The notes under the pieces are model-generated. The model was not told where the DNA came from. It ran no database searches and was given only the letters and a program-made list of their open reading frames with translations. This document shows positions 8,184 through 16,234 of a DNA stretch of 28,338 nt, in pieces; within the stretch, counting starts at the first letter, position 1, and every line of letters begins with the position of its first letter. The stretch is from JALZAA01 sp035938395 (GTDB lineage Bacteria; Actinomycetota; Acidimicrobiia; IMCC26256; JACDBD01), in assembly GCA_035938395.1 (NCBI GenBank), contig DASZGY010000082.1, positions 1-28,338 of the forward strand. The letters run 5' to 3'. The position numbers and the translations under genes were made by a program.

Positions 8184-8564
8184 TCATCCGGCCGGGGCAG
8201 CGCGGCTCATGTCCCAGTACGCCCGCATCGAGGAGATCTTCCCGTCGTCGTCGACCTCGAAGATGTCGACGGCGTCGAGGACGATCCCGGCGTCTCCGGT
8301 TGAGGCGTGGATCCGGAAGACCATGGCGGCCTCGCTCCCGCAGACGGTCACGTCCTTCACGTCGAAGGTCATGCGCTCGGTCAGCTGATGGACCGTGTCC
8401 CAGAAGGCGCCCCGCGCGTCACGCCCGGCGTGGGGCGGGGTGCCGACGGGGTCGACGATGACGCCGTCGGTGGCGAAGGCGTCCAGAAACGCATCCCGGT
8501 CGTTCTCCTGGTAGGCGGCGACGTACGCGTCGACCGCCGCCTGCACCTGCTCAGGACTCGGCAT
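8184..8564 (-). CDS. SnoaL/ketosteroid-isomerase-like (NTF2-fold) protein
   Basis: A 126-residue single-domain protein of the nuclear transport factor 2 superfamily. It shows the alpha1 helix VQAAVDAYVAAYQENDRDAFLDAF, the strand DGVIVDPVGTPPHAGRDARGAFW, and the C-terminal pair VDIFEVDDDGKISSMRAYWD, where the DGKI..MRAYWD ending is characteristic of SnoaL_2/steroid-isomerase-like members. Length is normal. Such proteins can be isomerases, cyclases or non-catalytic; the substrate here is unknown. The ATG at 8564 is chosen because GGAGGGAGAGG lies just upstream on this strand; the much longer open frame beyond it is a shadow of the ndh gene. It is divergent from ndh across a 99-nt gap. Confidence 0.85.
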   Translation of the reverse strand: MPSPEQVQAAVDAYVAAYQENDRDAFLDAFATDGVIVDPVGTPPHAGRDARGAFWDTVHQLTERMTFDVKDVTVCGSEAAMVFRIHASTGDAGIVLDAVDIFEVDDDGKISSMRAYWDMSRAAPAG

Positions 8565-8602
8565 CGCCTCTCCCTCCGTCGATCGCGTTCGATGCGTGCG
8601 CT

Positions 8603-8619
8603 GGGACCCTAATGGTCCC
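8603..8619. promoter_or_regulatory. Inverted repeat GGGACC-N5-GGTCCC in a divergent promoter region
   Basis: Perfect 6-bp arms flank CTAAT. The site lies between the divergent SnoaL-like gene (start 8564) and ndh (start 8664), where an operator would be expected. A TTGACC at 8645-8650 is close by but too near the ndh start to act as its -35. The regulator is unknown. Confidence 0.3.
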
Positions 8620-8663
8620 CCTCCGCATGCATCCGTGGTGTGGGTTGACCCGCGAGGACCCTC

Positions 8664-10007
8664 GTGAAACCCTTCACAAATATGCGGGTCCTCGTGTGTG
8701 GGGGCGGCTTCGTCGGCACGTACGCGGCGCTGCGGCTCGAGCGCCGGCTCCGCGGCCCGGACCACGAGATCGTGCTCGTGAACGCGGAGAACTACCTCCA
8801 GTACCAGCCCTTCCTGCCCGAAGCGGCCTCGGGGACGATCGAGCCCCGCCATGTCGTGGTCGCGCTGCGAGGCGTCCTGCGCCGGACCAGGCTCATCGTC
8901 GGCGAGGTCGAGACGATCGACCACGCCGCCCGCCGGGCGCGTGTCCATCTCCTCGAGGGGTCGTCCGTCGACCTCGAGTACGACGTGCTCGTCCTGGCGC
9001 CGGGGTCGGTCAGCCGGGTGTTGCCGGTGCCGGGGCTGGCGGAGCAGGCGGTGGGATTCAAGACGATCGACGAGGCGATCCATCTCCGGAACGACGTCCT
9101 GGCGCGGCTCGAGGCTGCCGCCGAGATCACCGACCCCGACCGACGGCGGGCGCTGCTCACGTTCGTCGTCGTGGGCGGCGGCTACGCCGGGGTGGAGGCG
9201 CTCGCCGAGCTGGAGGACCTCAGCCGCGCCGCGCTGAAGCGGTACGACGAGCTGCGCGGCGAGCGCGCCCGGTGGGTGCTGATCGAGGCGACCGATCGTC
9301 TTCTCCCAGAGATCGACGAGGGCCTGGCGGAGTACGCGCAGCGCCGCCTGACGCGGCGAGGGATCGACGTCCGGATGGAAACCAGCTTGGAGTCGGCCGT
9401 GGGTGGGATCATGCGGCTGTCGAACGGCGAGGAGTTCGCGGCGACGACGCTCGTGTGGACGACCGGCGTGCGCCCGCACGATCTCGCGGCGCGCTCGGGC
9501 TTCCCCGTCGACGACCGGGGCCGCGTCACGTGCGACGAGTACCTGCGGGTCCAGGACGCCGACGGAGGTGTCGTGCCCGACGTCTGGGCCGCCGGAGACA
9601 ACGCCGCCGTGCCCGACCTCACGACGGGCGGCTTGTGCCCGCCCACCGCGCAGCACGCCATCCGCCAGGCCAAGCAGCTGGCCCGCAACGTCGTCGCCTC
9701 GACCCGAGGGCGCGCGCCGCAGCAGTTCCGCTACCACAACCGCGGCCAGCTCGTGTCGCTCGGCCGCTACCGGGGTGTGGCCCGGCTCCCCGGCCGCATC
9801 CGCGTGCGCGGCTTTGCGGCCTGGTGGCTCCACCGCACGTACCACCTCGCCAAGATGCCGACGTTGAACCGTCGCGTCCGGATCGCGCTCGACTGGACCG
9901 TCGCAATGCTGTTCCCGCGTGACGTCGTCGCCCTGGGCTCGCTGCAGCGGCCGCGCGAGGCCTTCCGCCGCGCCGCGGCCGAAGAGGAGCGCCGGCGCGC
10001 CGGCTGA
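8664..10007 (+). CDS. ndh: Type II NADH dehydrogenase (NDH-2-like FAD oxidoreductase)
   Basis: A 447-residue flavoprotein with two Rossmann nucleotide sites: an N-terminal FAD loop GGGFVG at residues 13-18 and an NAD(P)H loop GGGYAG at 171-176. The third FAD-contact motif is VWAAGDNAAVPD, and CPPTAQHAIRQAKQLARN follows, as in NDH-2. The C-terminal WWLHRTYHLAKMPTLNRRVRIALDW is the amphipathic, tryptophan-rich segment that anchors these monotopic enzymes to the membrane. The expected reaction is NADH oxidation with transfer to quinone, without proton pumping. The GTG at 8664 has GAGGA (8654-8658) 5 nt upstream and is preferred over ATG at 8682. The 3' end lies 15 nt from that of the convergent PPK2 gene. 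Confidence 0.92.
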   Translation: MKPFTNMRVLVCGGGFVGTYAALRLERRLRGPDHEIVLVNAENYLQYQPFLPEAASGTIEPRHVVVALRGVLRRTRLIVGEVETIDHAARRARVHLLEGSSVDLEYDVLVLAPGSVSRVLPVPGLAEQAVGFKTIDEAIHLRNDVLARLEAAAEITDPDRRRALLTFVVVGGGYAGVEALAELEDLSRAALKRYDELRGERARWVLIEATDRLLPEIDEGLAEYAQRRLTRRGIDVRMETSLESAVGGIMRLSNGEEFAATTLVWTTGVRPHDLAARSGFPVDDRGRVTCDEYLRVQDADGGVVPDVWAAGDNAAVPDLTTGGLCPPTAQHAIRQAKQLARNVVASTRGRAPQQFRYHNRGQLVSLGRYRGVARLPGRIRVRGFAAWWLHRTYHLAKMPTLNRRVRIALDWTVAMLFPRDVVALGSLQRPREAFRRAAAEEERRRAG

Positions 10008-10022
10008 CGTCGGCAACGGTGG

Positions 10023-10835
10023 CTATTCGACGATCACGCCGTCGAGTCGGGGATCCGGCGGCGGGAACTGCGGATCGAGCCTGCGGAACGTTTCGAGCAA
10101 CAGCGTCGCCACGACGATGTCACGCACCCACTTCCGGTCGCCGGGCACGATCCACCACGGCGCGATGTCCGTAGACGTCTCAGTGATCGCCTGCTCGTAC
10201 GCCGATTGATACGCATCCCACTGCCTGCGAGCCTCCAGATCCTCGGGCCTGAACTTCCATCGCTTGGTCGGGTCGTCGAGCCTCGCCTGAAGCCGCCGGC
10301 GCTGCTCCTCGCGCGAGATGTGCAGGTACACCTTGACCAGCGTGGTGCCCTCGTCGGTGAGCATCTGCTCGAACTCGCGCACGTGCCGGTACCGGCGCCG
10401 GCAGTGATCGTCGTCGATGGTCCCGAGGACGAGCGCCGTGACGACGTCCTCGTAGTGCGAGCGGTTGAAGACGCCCAGCCGTCCCCGAGCCGGGCACGCG
10501 TTGTGAACGCGCCACAGGTAGTCGCGCTCGAGCTCGAGGGTCGTCGGCGCCTTGAAGCTCGTCACCGAGCAACCTTGTGGGTTGAGCCCGCTGAGCGCGC
10601 GGCGGATCACGCCGTCCTTCCCGGACGTGTCGACACCTTGGAGCACCAGCAGCACGCTCCGCTCGGCTTCGGCCCAGAGCCGCCCGTGCAATGCCTCGAG
10701 CTCGTCGAGCAGGCCGTCGCGCTGCTCGCGCGCCGCCGCCTTGCCGGTCAGGCCGAGTCGGTCACCAGGGTCCCGCCGGCCGAGCCGAGGCGAGTCGCCT
10801 GGCGCGACCTGCAGCTCGGCGAGATCGATGCCCAT
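10023..10835 (-). CDS. ppk2: Polyphosphate kinase 2 family protein
   Basis: A 270-residue P-loop kinase of the PPK2 family, which transfers phosphate between polyphosphate and nucleotides. Walker A is GVDTSGKDG (residues 67-75), followed by the family signature GVIRRALSGLNPQGCSVTSF. The Walker B/lid region has VFNRSHYEDVV, and KRWKF (191-195) is the typical lid motif. Length and single-domain layout fit one-domain PPK2 enzymes; the class (NMP or NDP phosphorylating) cannot be decided with confidence by eye. The ATG at 10835 lies 8 nt after the stop of the upstream EEP gene, so they are probably one transcript. The longer frame upstream is a shadow of that gene. Confidence 0.93.
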   Translation of the reverse strand: MGIDLAELQVAPGDSPRLGRRDPGDRLGLTGKAAAREQRDGLLDELEALHGRLWAEAERSVLLVLQGVDTSGKDGVIRRALSGLNPQGCSVTSFKAPTTLELERDYLWRVHNACPARGRLGVFNRSHYEDVVTALVLGTIDDDHCRRRYRHVREFEQMLTDEGTTLVKVYLHISREEQRRRLQARLDDPTKRWKFRPEDLEARRQWDAYQSAYEQAITETSTDIAPWWIVPGDRKWVRDIVVATLLLETFRRLDPQFPPPDPRLDGVIVE

Positions 10836-10843
10836 CGCGTCGC

Positions 10844-11662
10844 CTAGTACCGCAGCTCGGCGACGACGGCGTAGTGGTCGGACGGGTGCACGCCTTCGAT
10901 CGGCTCGATGGCGGCGACGCGCGCGTCGACGACATGACCGGCGCCGCGCTCCTTGCGCCATCCGGCGAGCACGTAGTCGATGCGCCGATCCGCCTCGAGA
11001 TCACGAGCTGCAAAGGCATTGTCGTTCGACCACGTGTACCCCTTCCCCTCCCCGGCCACGTCCCACGCGTCCACGAACACCAGGCGCGGGACAGGCACCG
11101 CGGCGCGGCCGGTGAGCATGCGGATCTCGTCGGAGTCGGGCTCGGCATTGAAGTCACCGCACACGATGGGTGGGAACCGGCGCCCCGTCGACTCGCCGAC
11201 GAACTCGGCCAGCGCCCGGACCTGCGCCTGGCGGACGTGGCTCTCGTCGTACCTCCAGTTGAGGTGCGTCGTGTAGAGCTCGAATCGCCCCCGGGGACCG
11301 TCCACGTCCACCTTGAGCGCGACCCGGAACTCGTCGGTCGACGGCGTGGTAGGGAGCGTGCGCGTGTCGCTCGCCGCGATCGGCCACCGCGAGAGGACGG
11401 CGTTGCCGAAAGACGCCTCCCCCGCGTCGAAGCCCTCCGCGAAGACGTGCTCGTAGCCCAGCGCGTCGGCCAGCGCCTCGGACTGGCCCGGTCCGTCATC
11501 GACGTTCCAGACCTCTTGCAGCGCGATCACGTCGGCGTCGATGCGGCGCAGGGTCTCGGCGATGGCGGGCTGGCGCTCCTTCCAGGGCCCGAACCGCCAC
11601 CAGACGTTCCAGGTGGCGACCCGCAACCGCGTGTCGATGAGATCGGCCGGCTCCATGTACAT
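10844..11662 (-). CDS. Endonuclease/exonuclease/phosphatase (EEP) family hydrolase
   Basis: A 272-residue single-domain member of the EEP superfamily (DNase I/exonuclease III/inositol-phosphatase fold). The metal and catalytic motifs are in order: ATWNVWW (N19), ADVIALQEVW (E50), YTTHLNWR, CGDFNAEPDS, RRIDYVLAG and HPSDHYAVV. No signal peptide is visible, so it is likely cytoplasmic. The substrate could be nucleic acid or a small phosphoester. Two ATGs two codons apart (11662 and 11656) are possible starts; neither has a strong Shine-Dalgarno. It is upstream of ppk2 on the same strand and divergent from the acyl-CoA dehydrogenase gene. Confidence 0.88.
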   Translation of the reverse strand: MYMEPADLIDTRLRVATWNVWWRFGPWKERQPAIAETLRRIDADVIALQEVWNVDDGPGQSEALADALGYEHVFAEGFDAGEASFGNAVLSRWPIAASDTRTLPTTPSTDEFRVALKVDVDGPRGRFELYTTHLNWRYDESHVRQAQVRALAEFVGESTGRRFPPIVCGDFNAEPDSDEIRMLTGRAAVPVPRLVFVDAWDVAGEGKGYTWSNDNAFAARDLEADRRIDYVLAGWRKERGAGHVVDARVAAIEPIEGVHPSDHYAVVAELRY

Positions 11663-11690
11663 CGCCGCGCATGCCTACCAGGTGGCGTCG

Positions 11691-11696
11691 TAGGCT
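11691..11696 (+). promoter_or_regulatory. Putative -10 box (TAGGCT) for the acyl-CoA dehydrogenase operon
   Basis: TAGGCT lies between the divergent EEP gene and the dehydrogenase. With a start about 7 nt downstream, the mRNA would carry a short leader containing the GGGGAG ribosome site ahead of the ATG at 11729. Alternatively the GTG at 11702 is used almost leaderlessly. Confidence 0.35.
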
Positions 11697-11728
11697 GACA
11701 GGTGAACGTCAGGCAACGGGGAGCATCG

Positions 11729-13468
11729 ATGATCGACTACGCCAGCCTCGACTCCGCGATCGGGCACAACTGGTACGACCTCGACCCCGACCTCCAGGAC
11801 CGCGTGCGGCGCGACTGCCCGGCGGAGGACTTCGAGTGGGCCGACGCCAAGCTGCGCGAGTTCGGCGGGCTCGTCGGCGAGCGGGTCGCGCCCAACTCCG
11901 AGGTCGTCGACGCCCATCCCCCCGAGCTCCGGCGCTACGACCAGTGGGCCGAGGAGGTCAACGAGATCGTCCACCATCCCGCCGCGGTCGACTCGAAACG
12001 GGCGCTGTGGGCGAGCGGGTACGTCGGCGGCTTCGCCCGCGACGAGGCCGATCGCGGCCGCCCCGCACCGGGCGTGATGCTCGCCGCCACCAGCTACCTC
12101 TTGTCCCAGGCCGATACCGGCCTCGTGTGCAGCCTCGGTATGACCAGCGGCGTCGCCGGTCTCGTCGCTGCATACGCCCCGCCCGACGTACGCGACGCGC
12201 TCCTGCCCGGACTGCGCGGCGACAGTTTCGACGGCGGCGTCGACGGTTCGATGTTCCTCACGGAGCGCGACGGCGGCTCCGACCTCGGCCGCACCGTGCA
12301 TTGCACCGCGCGTGACGTGGGCGACGGCCGTGTGATGATCAACGGCGAGAAGTGGTTCTGCTCCAACATCGACGGCGCCGCCATCGTGATGCTGGCGCGT
12401 CCGGAGGGCGCGCCCGAGGGCCCGGCGGGCCTCGGGCTCTACCTCGTTCCCAAGGAGCGCGAGGACGGCTCGCGCAATGGGATCTCGATGCGCCGGCTCA
12501 AGCCGAAGCTGGGAACGAAGAGCGTGCCGACGGGCGAGGTCGAGTTCCACGACGCGCTCGGCTACGCGCTGCGACCCCGTCGCCGTGACGACGGCGGGAG
12601 CGGCTCCGAGACCGACGCCGGCGGGCTCGGCCGCATGATGGAGATGGTCAACGGCTCACGCTTCGGTGTCGCGCTCATGGGTCTCGGCATCGCCCGCCGC
12701 TCGTTCCTCGAGGGCACGATCTGGGCGCATCACCGGCGGGCGAAGGGCCGGCTGCTCGTCGACCTCCCGCTGATCCGCGAGCAGCTCGTGGATCTCCTCG
12801 CCGAGCTCGAAGCGGCGTTCGCGCTCGGCTTCGAGTGCGCGGCCGCCGCCCGCTCGCGCGACGGCGACCGCCTCCGGCGCATCCTCGTCCCGGCGACGAA
12901 GGTGCGGCTGTGCCGGTTCGGCGTCGAGGCCGCGAGCAAGGCCGTCGAGCTGCACGGTGGCAACGGGTACTGCGAGGACTGGCCGCTCACGCGGCAGCTG
13001 CGCGACGCGCAGTGTCACCCGATCTGGGAGGGCACCGAGCAGATCTGCCAGCTCGACGTCCTGCGCGCCATCCGGCGCGACGCCGCCCACGAAGCCGCTC
13101 TGGCGCGCGTCGACCGAGCGATCGAGACGGCGGCCGCCGGGCCGGAGTACGTCGCTGAGGGTGTCGTGGCCGTCACGGCCGCCCGTGAGGAGCTCGCGCG
13201 CCGCATCGACGAGCTCCCGGCACTCGACGCCGACCTCGCCGAAGGCCGCGCCGCCCGCATCACGACGCAGCTCGCTCGCACCGTCTCGGCCGCGTTGCTG
13301 CTGGAGCAGTCGTCGGACCCACACAAGGGGCTGATCGGCGTCCGCTTCGCGCGCCGGTACCTTTCCCCCGCCGAAGGGTGGGACGATCGCATCGCGACGG
13401 TGGCCGGCCGCGAGCTCCTTGCTCACGACGAGATCGACCACGGGACGGCGGAGAAAGCGGCCGCCTGA
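11729..13468 (+). CDS. AidB-type acyl-CoA dehydrogenase
   Basis: A 579-residue flavoprotein of the acyl-CoA dehydrogenase superfamily. FLTERDGGSDLG is the flavin-contact segment, GEKWFCSNIDGAAIVMLAR follows, and MRRLKPKLGTKSVPTGEVEFHDA and GGNGYCEDWPLTRQLRDAQCHPIWEGTEQICQLDVLRAI are arranged as in E. coli AidB and related long dehydrogenases. The Glu in WEGTEQ is E434, at the position of the catalytic base in medium-chain enzymes. A C-terminal helical extension (about 450-579) matches the greater length of the AidB group. The substrate is unknown. The ATG at 11729 is preferred because GGGGAG lies 6 nt upstream; an in-frame GTG at 11702 would add nine residues. A classical SDR gene follows 47 nt downstream. 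Confidence 0.9.
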   Translation: MIDYASLDSAIGHNWYDLDPDLQDRVRRDCPAEDFEWADAKLREFGGLVGERVAPNSEVVDAHPPELRRYDQWAEEVNEIVHHPAAVDSKRALWASGYVGGFARDEADRGRPAPGVMLAATSYLLSQADTGLVCSLGMTSGVAGLVAAYAPPDVRDALLPGLRGDSFDGGVDGSMFLTERDGGSDLGRTVHCTARDVGDGRVMINGEKWFCSNIDGAAIVMLARPEGAPEGPAGLGLYLVPKEREDGSRNGISMRRLKPKLGTKSVPTGEVEFHDALGYALRPRRRDDGGSGSETDAGGLGRMMEMVNGSRFGVALMGLGIARRSFLEGTIWAHHRRAKGRLLVDLPLIREQLVDLLAELEAAFALGFECAAAARSRDGDRLRRILVPATKVRLCRFGVEAASKAVELHGGNGYCEDWPLTRQLRDAQCHPIWEGTEQICQLDVLRAIRRDAAHEAALARVDRAIETAAAGPEYVAEGVVAVTAAREELARRIDELPALDADLAEGRAARITTQLARTVSAALLLEQSSDPHKGLIGVRFARRYLSPAEGWDDRIATVAGRELLAHDEIDHGTAEKAAA

Positions 13469-13489
13469 CCTTCACCCTGACCTTCACCC
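13466..13489 (+). repeat. Two perfect tandem copies of TGACCTTCACCC
   Basis: The first copy (13466-13477) begins at the stop codon of the dehydrogenase gene, and the second (13478-13489) follows with no spacer. They sit 27 nt before the SDR start. They may be a direct-repeat operator or simply a small duplication. Confidence 0.6.
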
Positions 13490-13515
13490 GACGACGAGGG
13501 CAGTGGAGGAGAAGA

Positions 13516-14292
13516 GTGGTGGATACGACCTTCAACGTCCCCGGTTCGATCGCCGTCGTCACCGGGGCGTCGTCCGGGCTCGGTCGCCGCATCGCCGTGG
13601 ACCTGGCGGCCCGGGGCGCGACCGTCATCGGCATTGCCCGCCGGGAGGAGCTGTTGCAGGAGGTCGCGACCGAGATGCGGCGCTCGTCACCGGCCTCGGG
13701 TTACGTCGTCTGCGACGTCAGCGAGACCGACAAGTTCGCGTCGGTGTTGTCCGAGCTCGAAGCGGCGCACGGCCGCATCGACCTGCTCGTCAACGACGCC
13801 GGGATCGGCGAGCCGGATGCCGACGGCATCGAGAAATACCGCACCGTCTTGGAGACGAACTTCTTCGCCGCCGTCGCCGGAACCCTCGCGGTGCTGCCCG
13901 GGATGGTCGAGCGTTCGGGCGGCGTCATCGTGAATGTCTCGTCCGACACCGGCCGCGCGCCCGGGCCGGCTGAGCCGGCGTACTCGGCGTCGAAGGCGGC
14001 GTTGAGCGCGTTCACGGAGAGTCTCTCGTACACCGTCGACGATCGCGGTGTCCGGCTCCATGTCCTCTACCCCGGGTACGTGCCCACGCCGATGACGGCA
14101 GGCTCCGATCCGGCGAAGGTGCCGCGGTTCGTCCGCCGCACGGAGCATCAGGTGTCGCACACGCTGCTCCGCGGCCTGGGCCGACCCCGCGTCGAGATCG
14201 ACGCCACGCGGGTGGCGCGCCTCGCGCCGGTTGCACGAGCGCTCGTCCCCGGCGCATACCGCCGGGGCGTGAAGTCGTTCACTCCGAGCTGA
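13516..14292 (+). CDS. Short-chain dehydrogenase/reductase (classical)
   Basis: A 258-residue classical SDR with all expected motifs: the cofactor loop TGASSGLG (about 15-22), NDAG, the catalytic Ser in VNVSSDTG, the YSASK catalytic Tyr-Lys pair, and the PGYVPTPM loop. It ends with a basic C-terminal segment (VARALVPGAYRRGVKSF) seen in many actinobacterial SDRs related to acyl or lipid metabolism. It should be an NAD(P)-dependent oxidoreductase; the substrate is unknown. The start is the GTG at 13516, placed 6 nt after GGAGG (13505-13509); a second GTG follows at once. The stop overlaps the ATG of the next gene (TGATG), indicating translational coupling. Confidence 0.92.
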   Translation: MVDTTFNVPGSIAVVTGASSGLGRRIAVDLAARGATVIGIARREELLQEVATEMRRSSPASGYVVCDVSETDKFASVLSELEAAHGRIDLLVNDAGIGEPDADGIEKYRTVLETNFFAAVAGTLAVLPGMVERSGGVIVNVSSDTGRAPGPAEPAYSASKAALSAFTESLSYTVDDRGVRLHVLYPGYVPTPMTAGSDPAKVPRFVRRTEHQVSHTLLRGLGRPRVEIDATRVARLAPVARALVPGAYRRGVKSFTPS

Positions 14293-14942
14293 TGCCCGTG
14301 CCCGAGCTCGTGGCGCTCGACGTCGCGGCCGATCCCGGCGCGTGGCGCGCGCTCGGCTTCACGATCGACGAGGACGGCGTCTGCGCGGTCGACGGCGTTG
14401 CCATCCGCCTCGGGTTCGCGGGCCCAAAGATCAGCGGGTGGGCTGTCGCCGGCGTCCCGGGCGGCGTCGAGGTGGACGGGCTGCCCACGGTTCCTGCGCC
14501 ACCGCCGGCCGATCCCGCGTCGCATGCCAACGGGACGGTCGCACTGGACCACCTCGTCCTGATGTCACCGGACCCTGATCGGACGATCAAAGCGCTGGCC
14601 GTGCACGGCATCGAGCCGCGCCGCCGACGGCACACCGACCAGTACGGCCCGCCCTTCACGCAGACCTTCTTCCGTCTCGGCCGGCCGATCCTCGAGCTCA
14701 TCGGGCCCGATGCGCCCGCCGGGTCGGAGCCGGCCCGGTTCTACGGCGTCGCGTTCACGGTGGAGGACCTCGACGCAACGTCCGCGCTGCTCGGCGACCG
14801 CCTCGGCCGGGTCAAGGACGCGGTGCAGCCGGGCCGGCGCATTGCGACCCTGCGTCGCGAGGCCGGCGCCGGCATCCCACTCGCGTTCATGTCACCCGGT
14901 GGAGACTCCGTCACCGAGTCCCAGAGCGACGGGACTCAGTAG
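14292..14942 (+). CDS. VOC/glyoxalase-fold protein
   Basis: A 216-residue protein with a vicinal-oxygen-chelate layout. A short degenerate N-terminal half precedes ALDHLVLMSPDPDRTIKALAVHGIEPRRRR, the usual strand-helix opening of a VOC module with its metal-type His. FRLGRPILELIGPD supplies the Glu-bearing strand, and FYGVAFTVEDLDATSALLGDRLG is the opening of the second module. This matches glyoxalase-like proteins whose enzymatic role is unknown. The ATG overlaps the TGA of the SDR gene, so the two are coupled. Its last 7 nt overlap the 3' end of the convergent cupredoxin gene. Confidence 0.8.
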   Translation: MPVPELVALDVAADPGAWRALGFTIDEDGVCAVDGVAIRLGFAGPKISGWAVAGVPGGVEVDGLPTVPAPPPADPASHANGTVALDHLVLMSPDPDRTIKALAVHGIEPRRRRHTDQYGPPFTQTFFRLGRPILELIGPDAPAGSEPARFYGVAFTVEDLDATSALLGDRLGRVKDAVQPGRRIATLRREAGAGIPLAFMSPGGDSVTESQSDGTQ

Positions 14943-15472
14943 CCCGAGCCCATCCCGCCGGAGCTCGACGACGAGGCGGTCGTCGTGGCCGTGGGCGCGG
15001 ATCCCGCCGATGCGGAGGCGCCGCCGGCCGTGCTCACCGCCTCACCGTTCTTGGAGAAGAACGCGCCCTGCATGCCCTGGTTCGTCGCCTGAGGCCCGTG
15101 GAACCGGCAATAGAAGTTGGTGGCGCCACTCGCAGGCAGCGTGACCGTCACCGTCGCCTTCTGACCGGGGTTGAGCGCCTGATCGATACCGAGGGCGTCA
15201 ATGGTGAACGTGTGTTGCGTCTTGCCCTCGTTCTTCAGCGACACCGTGACGGTCGTCCCCGGCTTCGCCTTCAGGAACGTCGACTTGAAGTAGAAGTCGT
15301 CCGCCTCGACCGTGACCTTCCCGTTCTTCACCGTCGCAGTGCCCTTGTTGGTGACCTTTCCTTGCAGCGTCACCGGCGGCTTCGACTTGGTGGGCACGTC
15401 GGCGAGCGCCGGGCCACCGACGAGTGCGGTCGCGACCACCGCCGCTCCGGTCAGGGCAACAAGCTTGCGCAT
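14936..15472 (-). CDS. Secreted cupredoxin (type-1 copper protein)
   Basis: A 178-residue exported protein. Residues 1-24 are a Sec signal peptide (MRK, a hydrophobic core, then ALA before D25). The mature part is a plastocyanin-like beta-sandwich. Ligands for a type-1 copper site are all visible: H87 in QHTFTID, C122 and H125 in FYCRFHGP, and M134 in QGMQG. Residues about 147-178 form a low-complexity Ala/Ser/Thr/Gly tail. The expected role is electron transfer outside the membrane. The ATG at 15472 is preceded by AGGAG on this strand; the longer open frame upstream is a shadow. The gene is downstream of, and on the same strand as, the two exported or membrane proteins that follow in the window. 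Confidence 0.9.
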   Translation of the reverse strand: MRKLVALTGAAVVATALVGGPALADVPTKSKPPVTLQGKVTNKGTATVKNGKVTVEADDFYFKSTFLKAKPGTTVTVSLKNEGKTQHTFTIDALGIDQALNPGQKATVTVTLPASGATNFYCRFHGPQATNQGMQGAFFSKNGEAVSTAGGASASAGSAPTATTTASSSSSGGMGSGY

Positions 15473-15554
15473 GATTTCTCCTACCTCGGCCGAGAACTCC
15501 CCCTTCATACGATGTGGGCTCCCGGATGGATTGCCGCTCCCGCCCGTCGGCGAA

Positions 15555-16199
15555 TTAGCGCGGGTCCTGCCGGTCGAGGTTCCAGTGCCGGACGACCGTG
15601 CACATGTATCCCGAGTCCGGACGAGGGATGAAGGCGAAGCGGCTGATCGCGCGCTGTCCACCTTCGTGGTCGGTGTACAGGAGGTCCACGGTGATCCGCA
15701 GGCGCGCCTCGATGGCGCGCACCATGTCGGGGTACGCGCCGTCGCCCGTGTCCCGGATGGCTCCCTGCCAGAAACCGACATCCCCGGGCGGCACGTACAG
15801 GTCCCTCGTCTGACGACGGAAGGCGTCAGGATCACTGTGCGGCCGCTCGGCGACGCGCCCAGCCGGGTCCTGTTCCGTGTTCGGAAGCCAACCCTGCAGC
15901 ACCGCGATCCCGGGACCGACATTTCGCAGCGACATGGTCAGGAGGAGGTTCGAGTCGACGATCTCGGCGGTTGCCCCACCACCGGGAACCTTTGTCCAGT
16001 GATTGTCCTGCCAGCCGATCTTCTCCTCCGGGTCCTGGAGCCGCGAGTTCACGAGCACCGGGCGGAGCCCGACCTCCCGTGTCTGCTCGGCGATGGCGGC
16101 AGAGCGGTTGGCGGAACGCACGGCCGAGTACGTCGCCGCCGCGAGCACCAGCGTGCCGCCGGCGGTGGCAAGCGACGAGATCGTCGCCCAGTCGGCCAT
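15555..16199 (-). CDS. Unrecognised protein with one N-terminal membrane segment
   Basis: A 214-residue protein I cannot assign. Residues about 3-27 (WATISSLATAGGTLVLAAATYSAVRS) form one hydrophobic helix, followed by an Arg/Ala-rich stretch (NRSAAIAEQTREVGLRP) that often follows such an anchor. The rest looks like a soluble beta-rich domain (LLLTMSLRNVGPGIAVLQGW, RITVDLLYTDHEGGQRAISRFAF). Similar single-TM proteins of unknown function are common in actinobacteria. The ATG at 16199 is the first clear start and lies 35 nt downstream of the NHL-protein stop, so cotranscription is likely. The longer open frame upstream is a shadow of that gene. Confidence 0.75.
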   Translation of the reverse strand: MADWATISSLATAGGTLVLAAATYSAVRSANRSAAIAEQTREVGLRPVLVNSRLQDPEEKIGWQDNHWTKVPGGGATAEIVDSNLLLTMSLRNVGPGIAVLQGWLPNTEQDPAGRVAERPHSDPDAFRRQTRDLYVPPGDVGFWQGAIRDTGDGAYPDMVRAIEARLRITVDLLYTDHEGGQRAISRFAFIPRPDSGYMCTVVRHWNLDRQDPR

Positions 16200-16234
16200 C
16201 GCCGACGAGGCTACGCCGACCGCTTCCGCGTCGG

